The notes below the pieces were generated by a model. It was given only the letters and a program-made list of their open reading frames with translations. It had not been told where the DNA came from and made no database searches. A program made the translations under genes and the position numbers. A stretch of DNA of 64,000 nt from Platynereis dumerilii (taxonomy: Eukaryota; Annelida; Polychaeta; Phyllodocida; Nereididae): NCBI GenBank assembly GCA_026936325.1, contig JAPTHN010000152.1:248001-312000 (forward strand), given 5' to 3'. This document shows positions 34,701 through 45,182 of this stretch, piece after piece. Position 1 is the first letter of the stretch. Each line of letters opens with the position of its first letter.

Positions 34701-35310
34701 GATAGAAAGTGCCATGCGTCATAGGCCTGATACTTGTGTTGGGCACATTTGAGTTGATGAGAGATTTGAAGTAAGACTTGTGATTGTGTTTCAGGTGAAT
34801 CTGCGTTCTCGTCACACTCAGGAGATGTACATGGAGCAGGAGCAGAGGACGATCTGCCAATGGCTCCTTGCTCACTTGGACAGTTGCTCAGAAGTCTTGC
34901 TGCATCCGGTTGATGAACTGATGAGACAGGAACAGCTGTCTGTCAACAATTATCTGCAAGAACAATTGCCAAAAAGACTGGCGGGCAGCCGAACTACCAA
35001 ACCATCTTCCGTGGTGGTTCTGGTTGGACCAGTCAACTTGGAGATTGTCCAAGTGTCTCCGTATTGTCAGCGACTCATTTCAAAAATGCTTGATTTCTAC
35101 CACGAGGTGCCGCATGTGTTTTTCGTCCTTGATTTTGGGGAGTTAGAAGGGTCCATGATCAGACGGGCCGTTATACCGGACCAACTGCCTGATGACGTTT
35201 CCCACTGTGTCTGGCTAGCAGGTGACCCCAAAGTTCTCCCTGTCTCTTGTTTGATTGTTCAACTGACTCGCAAGAGCCGATTACCTCTCACATCCTCATC
35301 CAGTTCCTAA
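19331..35310 (+). CDS. Extended-PHD zinc-finger protein, long isoform (about 1171 aa)
   Basis: The coding exons are 19331-19441, 19981-20085, 20396-20568, 21281-21342, 21917-22014, 30772-32873, 33172-33234, 33351-33438, 34049-34246 and 34795-35310; all junctions are GT-AG and in phase. Residues 8-138 form an ePHD of the PHF6/PHF11/G2E3 type: C8xxC11, H33xxC36, C74xxC77, C91, C96, H101xxC104, C133xxxH137. An acidic run (D/E, about 157-166) follows. The big exon is low-complexity (SPGA repeats, Lys/Asp/Ser repeats). From about residue 790 the sequence looks folded (WQSWLHMREAE, then LVGPVNLEIVQ, FFVLDFGELEG), but I recognise no family. Known ePHDs act in the nucleus as chromatin or nucleic-acid binders; that role here is inference. 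A 5' untranslated exon probably joins at the acceptor before 19309. That exons 5 and 6 splice together rests on matching phase and the strong donor GACACT|GTAAGT. Confidence 0.75.
22768..25798 (+). other. Probable 3' untranslated region of the short isoform
   Basis: There is no further open frame after the TAG. The stretch is T-rich on the plus strand and ends near tandem AATAAA signals at 25799-25808. It contains a 13-bp minisatellite (23303-23367) and a short 16-bp repeat CAGCTTTAGTTTTAG near 23925-23955. A 3-kb UTR is long but not unusual. In the long isoform this is intron. Confidence 0.5.
23303..23367. repeat. 13-bp minisatellite, five units
   Basis: Five tandem units of TTGCCGCCTGGTG with single-base variants lie in the putative 3' UTR of the short isoform. 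Confidence 0.9.
25799..25808 (+). terminator. Poly(A) signal, short ePHD isoform
   Basis: Two overlapping AATAAA hexamers (25799-25804 and 25803-25808) are followed by T/G-rich sequence. This is the best candidate for ending the short transcript before the SINE cluster. Confidence 0.5.
25857..26050 (+). mobile_element. tRNA-derived SINE copy 2
   Basis: A G-rich head is followed by AATCGCTGGGTCCCAGGTTTGA (box B region), then GGCCCATGTTGAACGGC, TTTCAATTAGTCTTTACCTC and GCCGTGTCC. It is the most complete copy and serves as reference for the interrupted copy at 18.7 kb. Confidence 0.75.
26440..26675 (+). mobile_element. tRNA-derived SINE copy 3
   Basis: It carries AATCGCTGGGTCCTGGGTTC, with the canonical pol III box B GGTTCGAATCC at about 26497, then TTGGACAGCTGTTTCAATC and CATTGCCGTGTCTGAC. 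It abuts the 3' end of a minus-strand LINE at about 26680. Confidence 0.75.
26680..27090 (-). mobile_element. LINE 3' end, heavily 5'-truncated
   Basis: On the minus strand 27031-26807 encodes a LINE ORF2 tail (NRYGNTFVPSSIKLYN). It is followed by AATAAAG and a terminal TTATC-type short repeat at 26681-26700, as usual at LINE 3' ends. Only about 400 bases remain. The tail type differs from the 10.5-12.7 kb LINE, so it is a different family. Confidence 0.7.
27210..27256 (+). promoter_or_regulatory. Possible alternative promoter and first exon of the ePHD gene's 3' block
   Basis: AAGATGGCTGC (YY1-like) lies just before ATG at 27236. ATG GTC GCT ATT CAC TGT GAC is followed at once by GTAAGT (27257), a strong donor in phase 0. 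The next downstream coding exon of the gene (30772) begins in phase 0, so a short leader MVAIHCD could start a protein lacking the ePHD. There is no proof of transcription, and it could be chance. Confidence 0.25.
27408..27500 (+). mobile_element. tRNA-derived SINE copy 4 (partial)
   Basis: TTCTGGGTCCTGGGTTCGAA with box B GGTTCGAATCC and a following GGTCACCTGGG matches the head of the other SINE copies. The body is short or deleted. Confidence 0.6.
27740..28830. repeat. Degenerate G-rich minisatellite of about 1.1 kb
   Basis: Units of roughly 30-45 bases built on GGGGCACTGACCCCCATCTGCAGGAGG variants (for example GGGGCACTGACC and CATCTGCAGGAG) recur more than 20 times. Open frames on the minus strand here are repeat translations rich in Pro, Ser and Gly, not genes. 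Confidence 0.85.
28999..29426. mobile_element. MITE with TAGCCCTTTCACAC ends and TAA duplication
   Basis: The ends TAGCCCTTTCACAC and GTGTGAAAGGGCTA are inverted repeats flanked by TAA (28996-28998 and 29427-29429). A TWA duplication fits PIF/Harbinger. The inside has scattered TACGAG/CTCGTA words and no coding. Confidence 0.75.
29427..30771. other. Intron sequence, nothing further recognised
   Basis: This is the last part of the 8.7-kb intron before the large ePHD-gene exon. The acceptor is a T-rich tract ending TTTTCAG at 30771. No exon or clear repeat was seen, apart from a G-run near 29839. Confidence 0.5.
31186..31290 (+). repeat. Coding 15-bp minisatellite (SPGAx repeats)
   Basis: Seven in-frame 15-base units TCTCCTGGTGCTCCG and variants encode SPGAP/SPGAH/SPGAQ within the large exon of the ePHD gene. 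The nearly identical codons suggest recent expansion. Downstream, 31400-31560 encodes a looser Lys/Asp/Ser repeat. Confidence 0.95.
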
Positions 35311-37825
35311 GATCCTGGTTTTTTTGTTCCAATTGCATTTACCGCTCGATCTGATGGCATTTACAGTTGATGTCCTTGTGATTGTCAAGTTGGGAGATTG
35401 TTTCACTTTTCTGACTTATTACTTAAAAGGAGTTGTGGTTGACTTTTTAATCGAGATGTGTACACATCTCCATTTATGCAGTCACAATGACAAAATGGAC
35501 AGTTTTGGCAGGAAATTTGAAATTTGAGCATTTTCAGAATGTCTTTTGGGCCCTGTCTTGGCTATTTTGTTTGGAGATGTTTGGGTCAAGAGATGTGGAT
35601 AACTTGACTATAGAGCATGCATCTGGCATAGGAATGAATACCAGGCATGTTGTAATTATGACGTGTTTTCATTTTATATGTTGCTTGGATCCACTGGGGG
35701 CTGCTGCACACATTGTGTTATGGCCACTGTGCCTAAACTATAGCACTTGTATACATGATATTTGGCAGATGAATGGGCCTTACAGAATATATGTGCATTT
35801 TGTTGTTCATATTTAAGCAATTGGTAGACTTTTTATAAAATATTGAAAATTACAAAAATAATAATATTTTCGTTTCCAAAGCAAAACTCTGAAACAGTTT
35901 TACCTATGGGCATGAAATTCTACCATCATATGTATTAAATACCCTTAATTTTCCTTTTGGGGGTCTATATTTATGCTCTTACAAAAATTAATAACGGTAA
36001 ATTCAGCGAAATTGTGAAAAAATTTTATTTTTTGGATGCCATATCACCTATGCCACATTTTGCGGCTTGAAATGGATTATTTTTAAAGTCTTGAAATTTT
36101 AGCACACAATTTAAACAACACCTGGTTCTGGCCACTCCATGAAAGTCTTTTTCAAGGGATATGAAGTAAGACACTACACCATCTCCATTTTGAACCCCTG
36201 GGTTCTTGTTAGTTTGCTATTTAGTTTTATAACCAAACTACAAATATTTAGCCTTGAGTTATTATCACATTTTATTAGGTAGTCGTTCGTGAACGGCTAC
36301 CTTTTGCAATTGACAAGTGGAAAAAAGCCCGCGAAAATCGGAAATTCGAAATCTCGTAATGCAGATTTGCCCCAGAAATCGTCTGTGTGATCAGAAACCA
36401 TCTGATTACAAGTCGTATTACTTACTATGACTGAAAGGGATGGTTTGCAACATAAATTACGATCGAGAAAGGTCTGTACACGCCGATCCTTCTATTGAAA
36501 TGACACGCTCGCATGATGCTCAGGAAGTGAGCGCGACCAGTGGTGCTGTTTTGATCCCGTTGGGTCAACCCACTGGGGATAGCCAGGGAGCAATCAGTGA
36601 TTTTAACTGAATTTACCAACGCTATTAACCGTTCAAAAACGTCTTTTCCTTTAGGAATTATCGTGAATTACTCCTAATTATTAGTTCATGCATTTATAAA
36701 CAGTTAATTATATTAAAATATAACGCATTTAAGAAATTTAAAACTATTTATTTATACATTTCATGTAAATTAAAATTACTGATCGCTCCCTGGGAAGATT
36801 GTACAGTGTACACAGCATCACTTTGCTGGTGTTGGACCTAAAGTTTCCTTAATTGCCATTGGCATTGAGGAACAGCACATGGGGTGAAGCTGACAGGTGT
36901 CAAAGCTGATTGCACTCAGCAATGTACTTTTGATCAGTGCTGAACACTGTTGACTGATCTACAGATACTAGCAATTGACCATGTTGACAGTATTTGATGA
37001 TTAAACTAGTTGACAGGTTCATGCCTCACAGAGTTTAGTTTTACTTAAAGTATAGTCAATGGTTTCACACCATGAGGCATGAGCCCAGCCGCTAACCTCT
37101 TCTAGACAAACACTAAGGCCGGCCTTAAGTTAACTAATTGAGAAATTCTTACAAATTTGCTAGGACTTGATTAGCCAAATCCAAGAATGACCTACTTTCT
37201 GTCCTGAAGAACATGGTACCTCTGATTAAGGAAGACAAAGCTTCTTGGGCATGGGCTGTGCTTTTTAGCAGCATCTTGAAAAAGCCTTTTGAGATATGTT
37301 TTGGCACATATCATTTGTGTGATATCCAATTGAGCTGTCTAATTTCTTCCAAAATGCTCCATTTTGATAGCGGCTGTTGGGAAAAAAATGCTGTGATACC
37401 ATGTTTATTGTATGTTTATACTCACAGGCTTAAAGAAATAAGAGCTTTTATAAATAGAATATAGTTATATCTTTTACCAAAAGTAACTTTTCAAGTTTAC
37501 AAAACTAAAGGTTCGAAAAGATAGGTCCTGATTAGATATATAGATTAATTTTCAAATTTATACTTTGAATTTTCAGGTTGCATTTTGATATGTTTTAAAT
37601 AGACAAGATCTTAATATTTCTTGATTAAAAATTGTTGTATCAGCATTTCCTGAAACTTACTCTTTCACAAATCGCAAGTTTTTCTGATATTTCACAATGG
37701 TCAGTTATGCATGTGAGCATGTCAAGTAGCATTGACATTTTCTTGACAACAAAGATGTTACATCTTTACTTTTTTGAAAGTATGATTTTCACATTTCAAT
37801 ACACAATTTTTACAATTTGTCTTAG

Positions 37826-38864
37826 TTAGCCTGTTCCACTGGCCATAATCTAAGGCCTGTCGTTAGCCTCTGGTGGCCATTGGCAGCCATGACACTCCCA
37901 TGGTCAAAATACAATGGACTTAAATAGTTGCTTGCACATCTTACAATATTGACAATCAAGATCGTCCAAAAACACAATATGATAGTAAATAACATCCCTC
38001 ACCTTTTTGTGTCAAAATGTGCAAAGATTTTATCTAGGCTAAAATGAAAATTTTTAAATTATTGTTTTTTAAACTGATTATAAGCTTTATTTTCATAACT
38101 TCCTTAATATTTAACGGATTTTAACAAATTTTCAGGGTTTGACCATTGTACTATGAGTAACATGAAACATGTTCTTACATATATAGTTTTCTTAACATGG
38201 GAAAGTTTTTTATCTGTAAAAAAAGGAGTACATGTAATTAAATTCTCATTAAGACCCTTAATGAGGGGTGATTAAGCTATCTGATACGAAGGCAATTAAC
38301 AAATCGCTCTGAAGTAGAGGGGCTTCAACCCTTATTTGTCTGACATTTTCCAAAATATTTTCATAAAAACATGATCCTAAATAAGTGCTTGCACATTTTT
38401 GAATATTATAGATTTTGATTATCCAAGTGCACTAAATGAAAGTAGACAATATTTCTGACCTGCTGTCAAAATGTGCTAAGAATCACTGCAAGGGAAGTTG
38501 GTGATTTTGAACTTTGAAATTTAATTTTGAAAGACATCATAACTTTGTTAATATTTATCCAATCTCACAGATTTTTTCACATAGTCTTTGTAATGCAATA
38601 TATCTGCAAACTTGATGAGTTTTACTTCTCCATCTGCAAAACTCACGTTTTCATACAGGAGTAAAGTCCCAAAAACCTAACTTTTGGTGCTAATTGCTGC
38701 TAATGTAGGGTCATTGGGCTGTTATCTGGGAGTTGGATATCAAGATAACCATTAATTTCTTTGAAGTGGACAGTAACCCCCTTTCCTGACCTTCACCTTG
38801 GAGAAATTACAAACCAGAGGCTAACGACAGACCCTGTGTATACTAGAGCTGTGGAACAGACTAA
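37826..38864. mobile_element. 1.04-kb DNA transposon derivative with about 50-bp inverted ends
   Basis: The left end TTAGCCTGTTCCAC and inner GTCGTTAGCCTCTGG are mirrored by CCAGAGGCTAACGAC and GTGGAACAGACTAA on the right. The interior is AT-rich and non-coding, so it is non-autonomous. The target duplication is unclear (TCTTAG occurs close to both sides). Confidence 0.65.
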
Positions 38865-39484
38865 ATCTTAGTATGCATCTACTCTCGAAATGTTACACAA
38901 TCCATATATGCAACAGTCTGATATTCACACAGAACAATTTTACTTGCTGACAAGTTGCTGTAGATAAATACCTTGAATATTGAAATAACCAGTATGGCCA
39001 AGGTGCTTGGCCATTTACTGTTGAATTTGTCTCCAGTACAGATGTATTACAGAGGAGTATTGCTATCACCCACTCCATGTTAATCAATAATCACTGAACC
39101 TTCAATATAATACCAAAACGACTACCTTTGAATCCCCGGATTCTTGTTATATTTTTTAATGTCTGCATGGTTCTGTTACTAACTTTTTATTTTGTGCTTC
39201 CCAGGTAATGTCACAACGATCAATATAAAATATATATCTACGCATATATATATATATGTACAATTGTTTATGTGTACGCAGTACTTAGATTACTTTTTAC
39301 CAAAGTAATTTTAGATCTGAATTGTTATTCATTTGATTTATGGTGCGTTCAAGTATTGTGTCTATAATTTTGTGTTAAATATGTTTTATTATGTATACCT
39401 GTTCAGCAATTGATTACTACCTAGTGTGTCAAATGGCAAGTTATAGAACACCTTGTAAGTACTTGTCTTGTACATAGACCCAGG

Positions 39485-39625
39485 AGTCAGTTGTTTTAAT
39501 GAATCAACTGACTTCCTTCATTTCAACTGACTAAGTCGACTAGATGATAACTTTTCAACTGCAACTGACTGAAGTCATTTCAACTGACTTCAACTGACTT
39601 CTAAATGATAATCAATTAACAGACC
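39485..39625. repeat. AACTGACTT-type short repeat cluster
   Basis: CAACTGACTTC and its complement recur at least six times in 140 bases. Similar ACTTGACTTC/AGTCAGTTGA-type clusters lie at about 44560-44660 and 44910-45010. Confidence 0.6.
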
Positions 39626-39877
39626 TTAAAAAAGCCCAGGTCTTTGCCCGAACAAATAAGGAAAGTTCACAACCAATTGATGAGATTCATAAGTCAAAGG
39701 AAAGGTCTTAGCCGAAAATATCATTTTTATAGAATAACCAGTTGCCATCACACAGAGAATGCTGAAGTGGTTGCCATACTTAGGCTACTCATGAATGTTC
39801 TTGTTCCTATCAACTCCTACAATGATGTAAATTGAAAATAAAATCTTAGGCCTAACTTATATAAAGTTCTCTTTCTA

Positions 39878-40096
39878 TAGGCCTACATCCAAACGGATCT
39901 TCATCTGTAGAAAGTTTCACCAATCCACACTGGCTGGCATGGCTCCCTCAGTACAAGTGTTGATACCAGTTATAGGCCTAAACTTTTCCACATGAAGTAT
40001 TGGACAGGAACAATACCAACATTTGAACTGAGGGAGCCATCCAGTGTGGATTGGTGAAAGTCTCTCCAGGTGAAAATCAGTTTGGATATAGGCCTA
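39878..40096. repeat. 219-bp foldback element
   Basis: The left arm TAGGCCTACATCCAAAC plus CACCAATCCACACTGG and GGCTCCCTCAGT is mirrored by ACTGAGGGAGCC, CCAGTGTGGATTGGTG and GTTTGGATATAGGCCTA on the right. The arms are about 85 bases with a loop of about 50. It is non-coding. Confidence 0.8.
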
Positions 40097-40820
40097 ATTG
40101 AAAGAACTAAATGGATTTAATATCCAGAAGCATGTTCAATGAGATAAATCTTAGCATTTGAGAAATTATATTCAGAATAGTTAGGGAACAACCAAAAAAG
40201 TCTTATGAATGGTGAATTCAATGACTATATTTTTTTGCTGCATGAGCAATCTCATAAGAACTTATTTTGGAGCTTTTGTGACCAGCTTGTCTGTTCTAAA
40301 AGCGATTTTCATTGAAGCATTATGGAGCTATCTTGACAGCAATTAAATAATGACTAAGAAAAGGACCAAAAACAGAGGCATGAACTTGTAAGTTCTCAAG
40401 AACTCTCCTGTTATCTTAGGTGCTAATTGCCATCAGGGACCAATTGGCTTAATTGCGATTCAAGTGTCACCCAACAAAACTACTTTGAAAAATCCAATCA
40501 GTAAAGCAGCAATTCAAGCAAAATGTCTTGATTGCAATACAACAGATTGCTGTTGTAGCAGCCAGACACTGCTGCTGCTTAATTAAAGCATTTCATGTTA
40601 GGCCTAGGCAACTGACGCCAGTCAAATCCACCACTGACGACGGCGACTGACGTTTGTTGGCATGACGACGACGTCAACTGACCCATTATGATGGACGACG
40701 ACGACCAATGACGACGACTCCGGGGTCTACTTGTACATACCATCTTCCATCCTCTTCCATCCCATCTGCAGGATTTGGTTGCCAATCTTCCAAGATTTCA
40801 TTGAGTAGCATAATAGCTAA

Positions 40821-41139
40821 GGGCTATTCCATTTAAAACCCTGGGGGGGGGGGGGTGTGGTCGGGTTGGTTTTAATTGGGGGTACCCGCAAAATTCTCTT
40901 TAGATGTATGGGGGGGGGGGGCATTTCCACTCCGTGAAGGCTTACGCATTGTAATAATAAAATTGTTATCCGATGAATGTAGGGTGGGTAAAGAATTCGT
41001 ATTTAGTGCATGTAGGGTCTGCACAAAAATCGGTTAATACATGGGGGTTAAAAAAAAATCACATTAGATGCATGGGGGGGGGGGGAGTCAAGAACGTAGC
41101 CCGACCACCCCACCCCCAGGTTTTTAAATGGAATAGCCC
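40821..41139. mobile_element. MITE family A, copy 2
   Basis: GGGCTATTCCATTTAAAA at the left and TTTAAATGGAATAGCCC at the right are perfect or near-perfect inverted ends. TAA flanks both sides (40818-40820 and 41140-41142). Inner GTGTGGTCGGGTT matches the copy at 18840. It carries several runs of nine to thirteen G. Confidence 0.85.
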
Positions 41140-42033
41140 TAATCCTTTGGCTTTAGAGATGTTAATTGATTACAAAGTATATCATTTGTTAGCTGTTGCC
41201 ATAAATTGGGTTGCCTATACAGTATTTATGTATACACATTACGTATGTTAGCTGAAGTACTTCTTCCATTAGGGTTATTGTAGCCCTCATATCCTGTAGA
41301 GAGTCTTGAGTTAAAATAATCTGCAAAAAGCTCCATATTTTACAAAATTGTTTTTGTTTACCTTGTACTTGTCTGTGATTTAGCTAAATTGCATGCCATC
41401 ACAAATGATTTATTCCCAGTTTGTTTTTTATTAAAATGTCGAAGGTAAACGTAGCCACCCTTGAAGAGCCCCTGGACTCCTGGAGGGTTGATATAACAGA
41501 AGTTATGACAAATTTGAAGATTTTTTTCAATGACAATTTATACCACTATACCCACCATTTCTATTATTTTGTTATACGAAATTGAGAAGAAATTAAAGCC
41601 AAGATTGATGTATGGGTATTTGCACATTTATTTCATTCAAATTGAACATATCAGGAAATACACATTGACTAGGAAGAGAAACATGGACGGTTTTCACTTG
41701 TATCACAAAATTTCAGAAGTTGTGCCCTGAGGCTTCTCCGGTTTGTATGTTCAGAAAATATTTAGTTACAGAAATTGTCGACTGTCAGTTATAAAAATGG
41801 AATGCTTGTGTCTTGGCCAACTGATTTGTACTCCAGTTGTGGTCAAATGAAAGTAGCTGCAGAATGTTCAACATGATACACCTTACTAGTAAAGACATGT
41901 ATTTTTGTTACACGCAAAATTCACTGGTGTACATAGACCTAACTATCTATATAATTTTATAGATTAATAAAAGCAGCAAAAAACATTTTACAATGATCGT
42001 TGTACATAAATTTATCATTGATGTTAAGTGTTT

Positions 42034-43790
42034 TCACTTCTGTAATATAAACTGTTCTATAAACTCATTTTGCTCTTGTTCTTCTTTTATCAATCCTTCG
42101 TGTTGTATCCGTAGTCTGAAAAATAGACATTGATAGTGATATAATTTCAGAACATAGCTTTGTCAATACTCAATACTTGAAATGAGACATTTTAAAGAGT
42201 ATCTTGTCATTAAAGCAGACCAAGATAATTAAAATTTGCTGCATTGAAAATTTCAAAAGCACATCATAATATTCTTTACATTGAGAGTATTGAAAGTGCT
42301 AGCATTTTGCATTGTAAACTGCATGTTTACTATGCAGTTTTTCAATCCATTTACACAAGATAAATATTGCAAAAAATAAAGTGCAATACCGTTCAAGTTG
42401 CATCTTTTTCTCTGTTATGAGGGCTTGTAACTGCTGCTGTTGGGCTTCTCTTTGTTTTGTTATGGACTTCAATGTGTTTCTTGACCCTATTGCCTGGAAG
42501 GGGAACAGAATAGGCTGAATACAAAGTCCAAAGAAAAGCATACTCAATCTCTAACAACGTGTTTCCACAGATTTGATCAATTTCTAAAACCATCTGCTGA
42601 TGGACTTCCTATATTGTTCCGTATCTCATTAACATATATTGCTACCAGAAACATTTATTGCCATTTTACAAGCAATTAATCAAAGGCCTAATAACATACA
42701 ATTTTTCTGGAGAGCCCTGCAGGCTGCAGTACCCCAAATGGGAGCATACATGTTTTCACATCTGCTTGCTTATTTATTAGCATTAGACTTAGAGGAAAGA
42801 CCCTAGGAGAAACTTGTTTACTTTCTGTGGTTGGCCTATTAATTCATAGTGTGGTGATTCTGACCCTTAGACCCTTGGCCTTAGACCACTGAGTGACTCT
42901 TTGGTCTAGTGGTCAAGGTCCCCGCCTCCCACGCAGCCGCCCGGGTTCAACTCCCGGTCGGGGCCTCCTCCTCTCAACATTACAATAGTAGTTTTTAAAG
43001 CGATGACCAGTTCGCAAAAATTCTGGACGAGTAAACTTATATAATTATATGCCAGATTTGGTGTAGGCCCTACATTGTAATTAGTTTCTAAAGTTGATTG
43101 GCTATAGTCTATGGATGGCGGTGAAACATCCTGCAACCCTATGGCATAGCCTGGCTATGTACGAGACTGAGACAATAGACATGTCAACCTATTCAGAGCT
43201 CGGCTCTGAAATAGACAGGTTGGCTTAACCTGTTAACAGAGCCGGCTGGTTCTGCCAATAGACTGACACAGCTATTTACATAGCTCGGCTCTGCATATAT
43301 AATATTATTATATATCCTCACTAGCATTGGCAGAGCTTCAACTACAGAGCTTGGCTCTGAAAATAGACACTTTGAAAAAACAATATTTGAAACTAGTCTT
43401 ACCTTCATCTTTTCCTTTTCTACTTCCTTGGCCACATTATCAATGAGGGATATGAATGTTCCAACAATTTTCTGGAATTCACCCATCTCTGTAAAACAAC
43501 GTCACATTTTAGAGATATTACTTGACAAATTTGACAGAAGGAGCACCTGTCAAACTTTAATTTCAAAGGGTTTCATTGGTTTGTTTACATTGCCAACGGG
43601 TGATTTCTGGATGTCAACAGCTTATAATGGCCCATATCTGGCAGTTCAAGTCGCGAAACTTACTGTCAAGAAACTCTTTACATTCATCCTTTAATTCGTT
43701 AGTTTGCTGGGCTGCCTCAGGCTCTAAAACTCTGATCTTATTCAATTCATCAAAGTGAAGTCCAGCTCGAGCTAAAGCTTCGTCCGCCAT
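42034..43790 (-). CDS. IFT20: Intraflagellar transport protein 20 (complete, 132 aa)
   Basis: Four minus-strand exons, 43790-43664, 43488-43403, 42493-42390 and 42115-42034, join in phase (after 1, 0 and 2 bases) at GT-AG junctions. They give 132 residues, the length of human IFT20. The start [18 protein letters not shown], the core [19 protein letters not shown] and the end [13 protein letters not shown] match the family closely. IFT20 is a coiled-coil subunit of the IFT-B complex that also sits at the Golgi and carries membrane proteins toward the cilium. Its start codon lies in AAGATGGCGG, a YY1-type element. It is head to head with SYNRG. Intron 2 carries a tRNA-like sequence and a palindrome array. 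Confidence 0.97.
42893..42966 (+). repeat. tRNA-like sequence (pseudo-tRNA or SINE head)
   Basis: TGGTCTAGTGG (box A) and GGGTTCAACTCCC with a 5-bp T stem (CCGGG/CCCGG) look like a Glu/Gly-type tRNA. The 3' acceptor strand TCGGGGC does not pair well with the 5' side GACTCTT, and the anticodon arm is poor, so it is not a functional tRNA. It lies in IFT20 intron 2. Confidence 0.55.
43193..43370. repeat. Second CAGAGC...GGCTCTG palindrome array
   Basis: Copies of CAGAGCTCGGCTCTG and variants, several followed by AATAGAC, lie in IFT20 intron 2. They are related to the array at 13334-13544, including the AATAGACAGG spacer. Confidence 0.7.
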
Positions 43791-43800
43791 CTTGCTCGAC
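43780..43800 (-). promoter_or_regulatory. YY1-type element at the IFT20 start codon
   Basis: On the minus strand AGCAAGATGGCGGACGAAG places the IFT20 ATG inside AAGATGGCGG, a common initiator/YY1 element of housekeeping promoters in animals. It suggests transcription starts very close by and a short leader. It may also serve divergent transcription toward SYNRG. Confidence 0.5.
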
Positions 43801-45182
43801 TTGTGTGGAATTTATTAAGCCATTCTGCTTTCGATTCTATAATAAAAGAATTCACGACCCTTAAAGTGTCTCTTAATTCCTCAAAAGATATTATACTTTT
43901 ATTTAGTAGAGGAAAATGATCATTTTCATCTGAATATCGTGATTATGTGTTAATTGTTAATGCTGCGAAACCAATTGTAAACTTGAATGAAAACTCTGGA
44001 AAAGGTGGGTGTGTGGATCAGTAATGTTATTTGTTGTTTCGTGGCATATTTTGCCTTTATTAATGGAACAGAAAGGCCAACTGGACAGCTGAAATGGTTG
44101 GTTATAAAACTGGTGTAAAATGAGGGGTCTCTGACTGGGCATTGCCCCCTTGATCACTGTAAATTTGCCCTTTATCTCGAAACGGAAACAGCAGGCAGAC
44201 CTGTCATTTGAGCTGTCATCAATGAACCTATTATGAGGTGTCCCATTTGTGTTAGACAGGCCTGTATTTTTAGTGTATATCCAATTAGATCTGGTACACC
44301 TAAATTATAGTGAGATTGAGTTGAACTGGCAGCAATAATGATTGCCAGTTGCCTATTGACTATTGTCCAGGCAATGACTTATATATCCTTTGAAAAGGGC
44401 TAAAGCCATTTGAAGCCATGAAGCCTTCAGTTTGATAAAGGTGTTTACATTTATCATATTTGTGGTATGGTGGCCTATTGTTCTAATGCATGTGTTTTGC
44501 CAATTGTGTTTTGCCAACTAATTTCTGATTACCTGATTCACCTGAGTAAACCTCGAAGTCAGTCAGAGTTGAAACCCTGACTTGCTTGGAAAGAAGTTCA
44601 ACTGATGGTCAGCTAAATTATTAAACTTTGACTTCACTTGACTTCAACAAACTTCAGCTAACTTAGTGCAATTTCATAGGGCCCTTCTAAAATATCGTTC
44701 AACAATACAATCATTATAACTTCGGAAGTTCCAACATTTTTACTTGCAAGTCATGTAGGTTGCAAATGCATCAAGTTTTAGGGAGTGTTTCATGTTGAAG
44801 AGATTTTACCAAACTCCTTAAATAGTGTGGAATGGATCTGGCGCTCTTTATACTGTTGAGAATGCTTCCAAAACCATTTCTGTGAGTTTAAAATTGGCTA
44901 AGTTATGCAACAATGACTTGACTTCTGCTGACACATCTGACTTGACTGGACTGAACCATAACTTGCTTGGAAAGATAACTATGACTTCAGTGGTCGACTT
45001 TATGTAGTTGACTTCTGGGTCTACACCTGAGTGCTGTGTGCTCTGATGCATACCATTGATAATGGCTATGGTGTTGAATGGTGAATTATGGAGGCTTCAA
45101 AATTCTCACATTGACTAATTATATAAATTTGTGTATCTGATATAACTTGTTTAATATTATGTTGTGTATGGTGTGGGCGCAG
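43801..45182. other. IFT20-SYNRG divergent intergenic region
   Basis: No coding exon is recognised. The first exon of SYNRG should lie here, because the exon at 45183 starts at a splice acceptor (GCGCAG|G). One weak donor candidate is GGAAAAG|GTGGGT at about 43994. AACTT/GACTT-type repeats fill 44550-45010. Confidence 0.5.

Larger units (their letters stand above)
35311..42033. other. Intergenic stretch between the ePHD gene and IFT20
   Basis: I see no gene. It holds the 3' UTRs of the flanking genes, a TIR element (37826-38864), AACTGACTT repeats (39.5 kb), a foldback (39.9-40.1 kb), a GAC-rich patch (40620-40720) and MITE A copy 2 (40821-41139). A short related palindromic word (GAACCCCTGGGTTC / GAATCCCCGGATTC, each followed by TTGTTA) occurs at about 36193 and 39127. 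Confidence 0.5.

Noticed and set aside
42893-42966. A functional tRNA-Glu/Gly gene
   Set aside because: The T arm is good, but the acceptor stem does not pair and the anticodon arm is weak, so it is listed as tRNA-like only.
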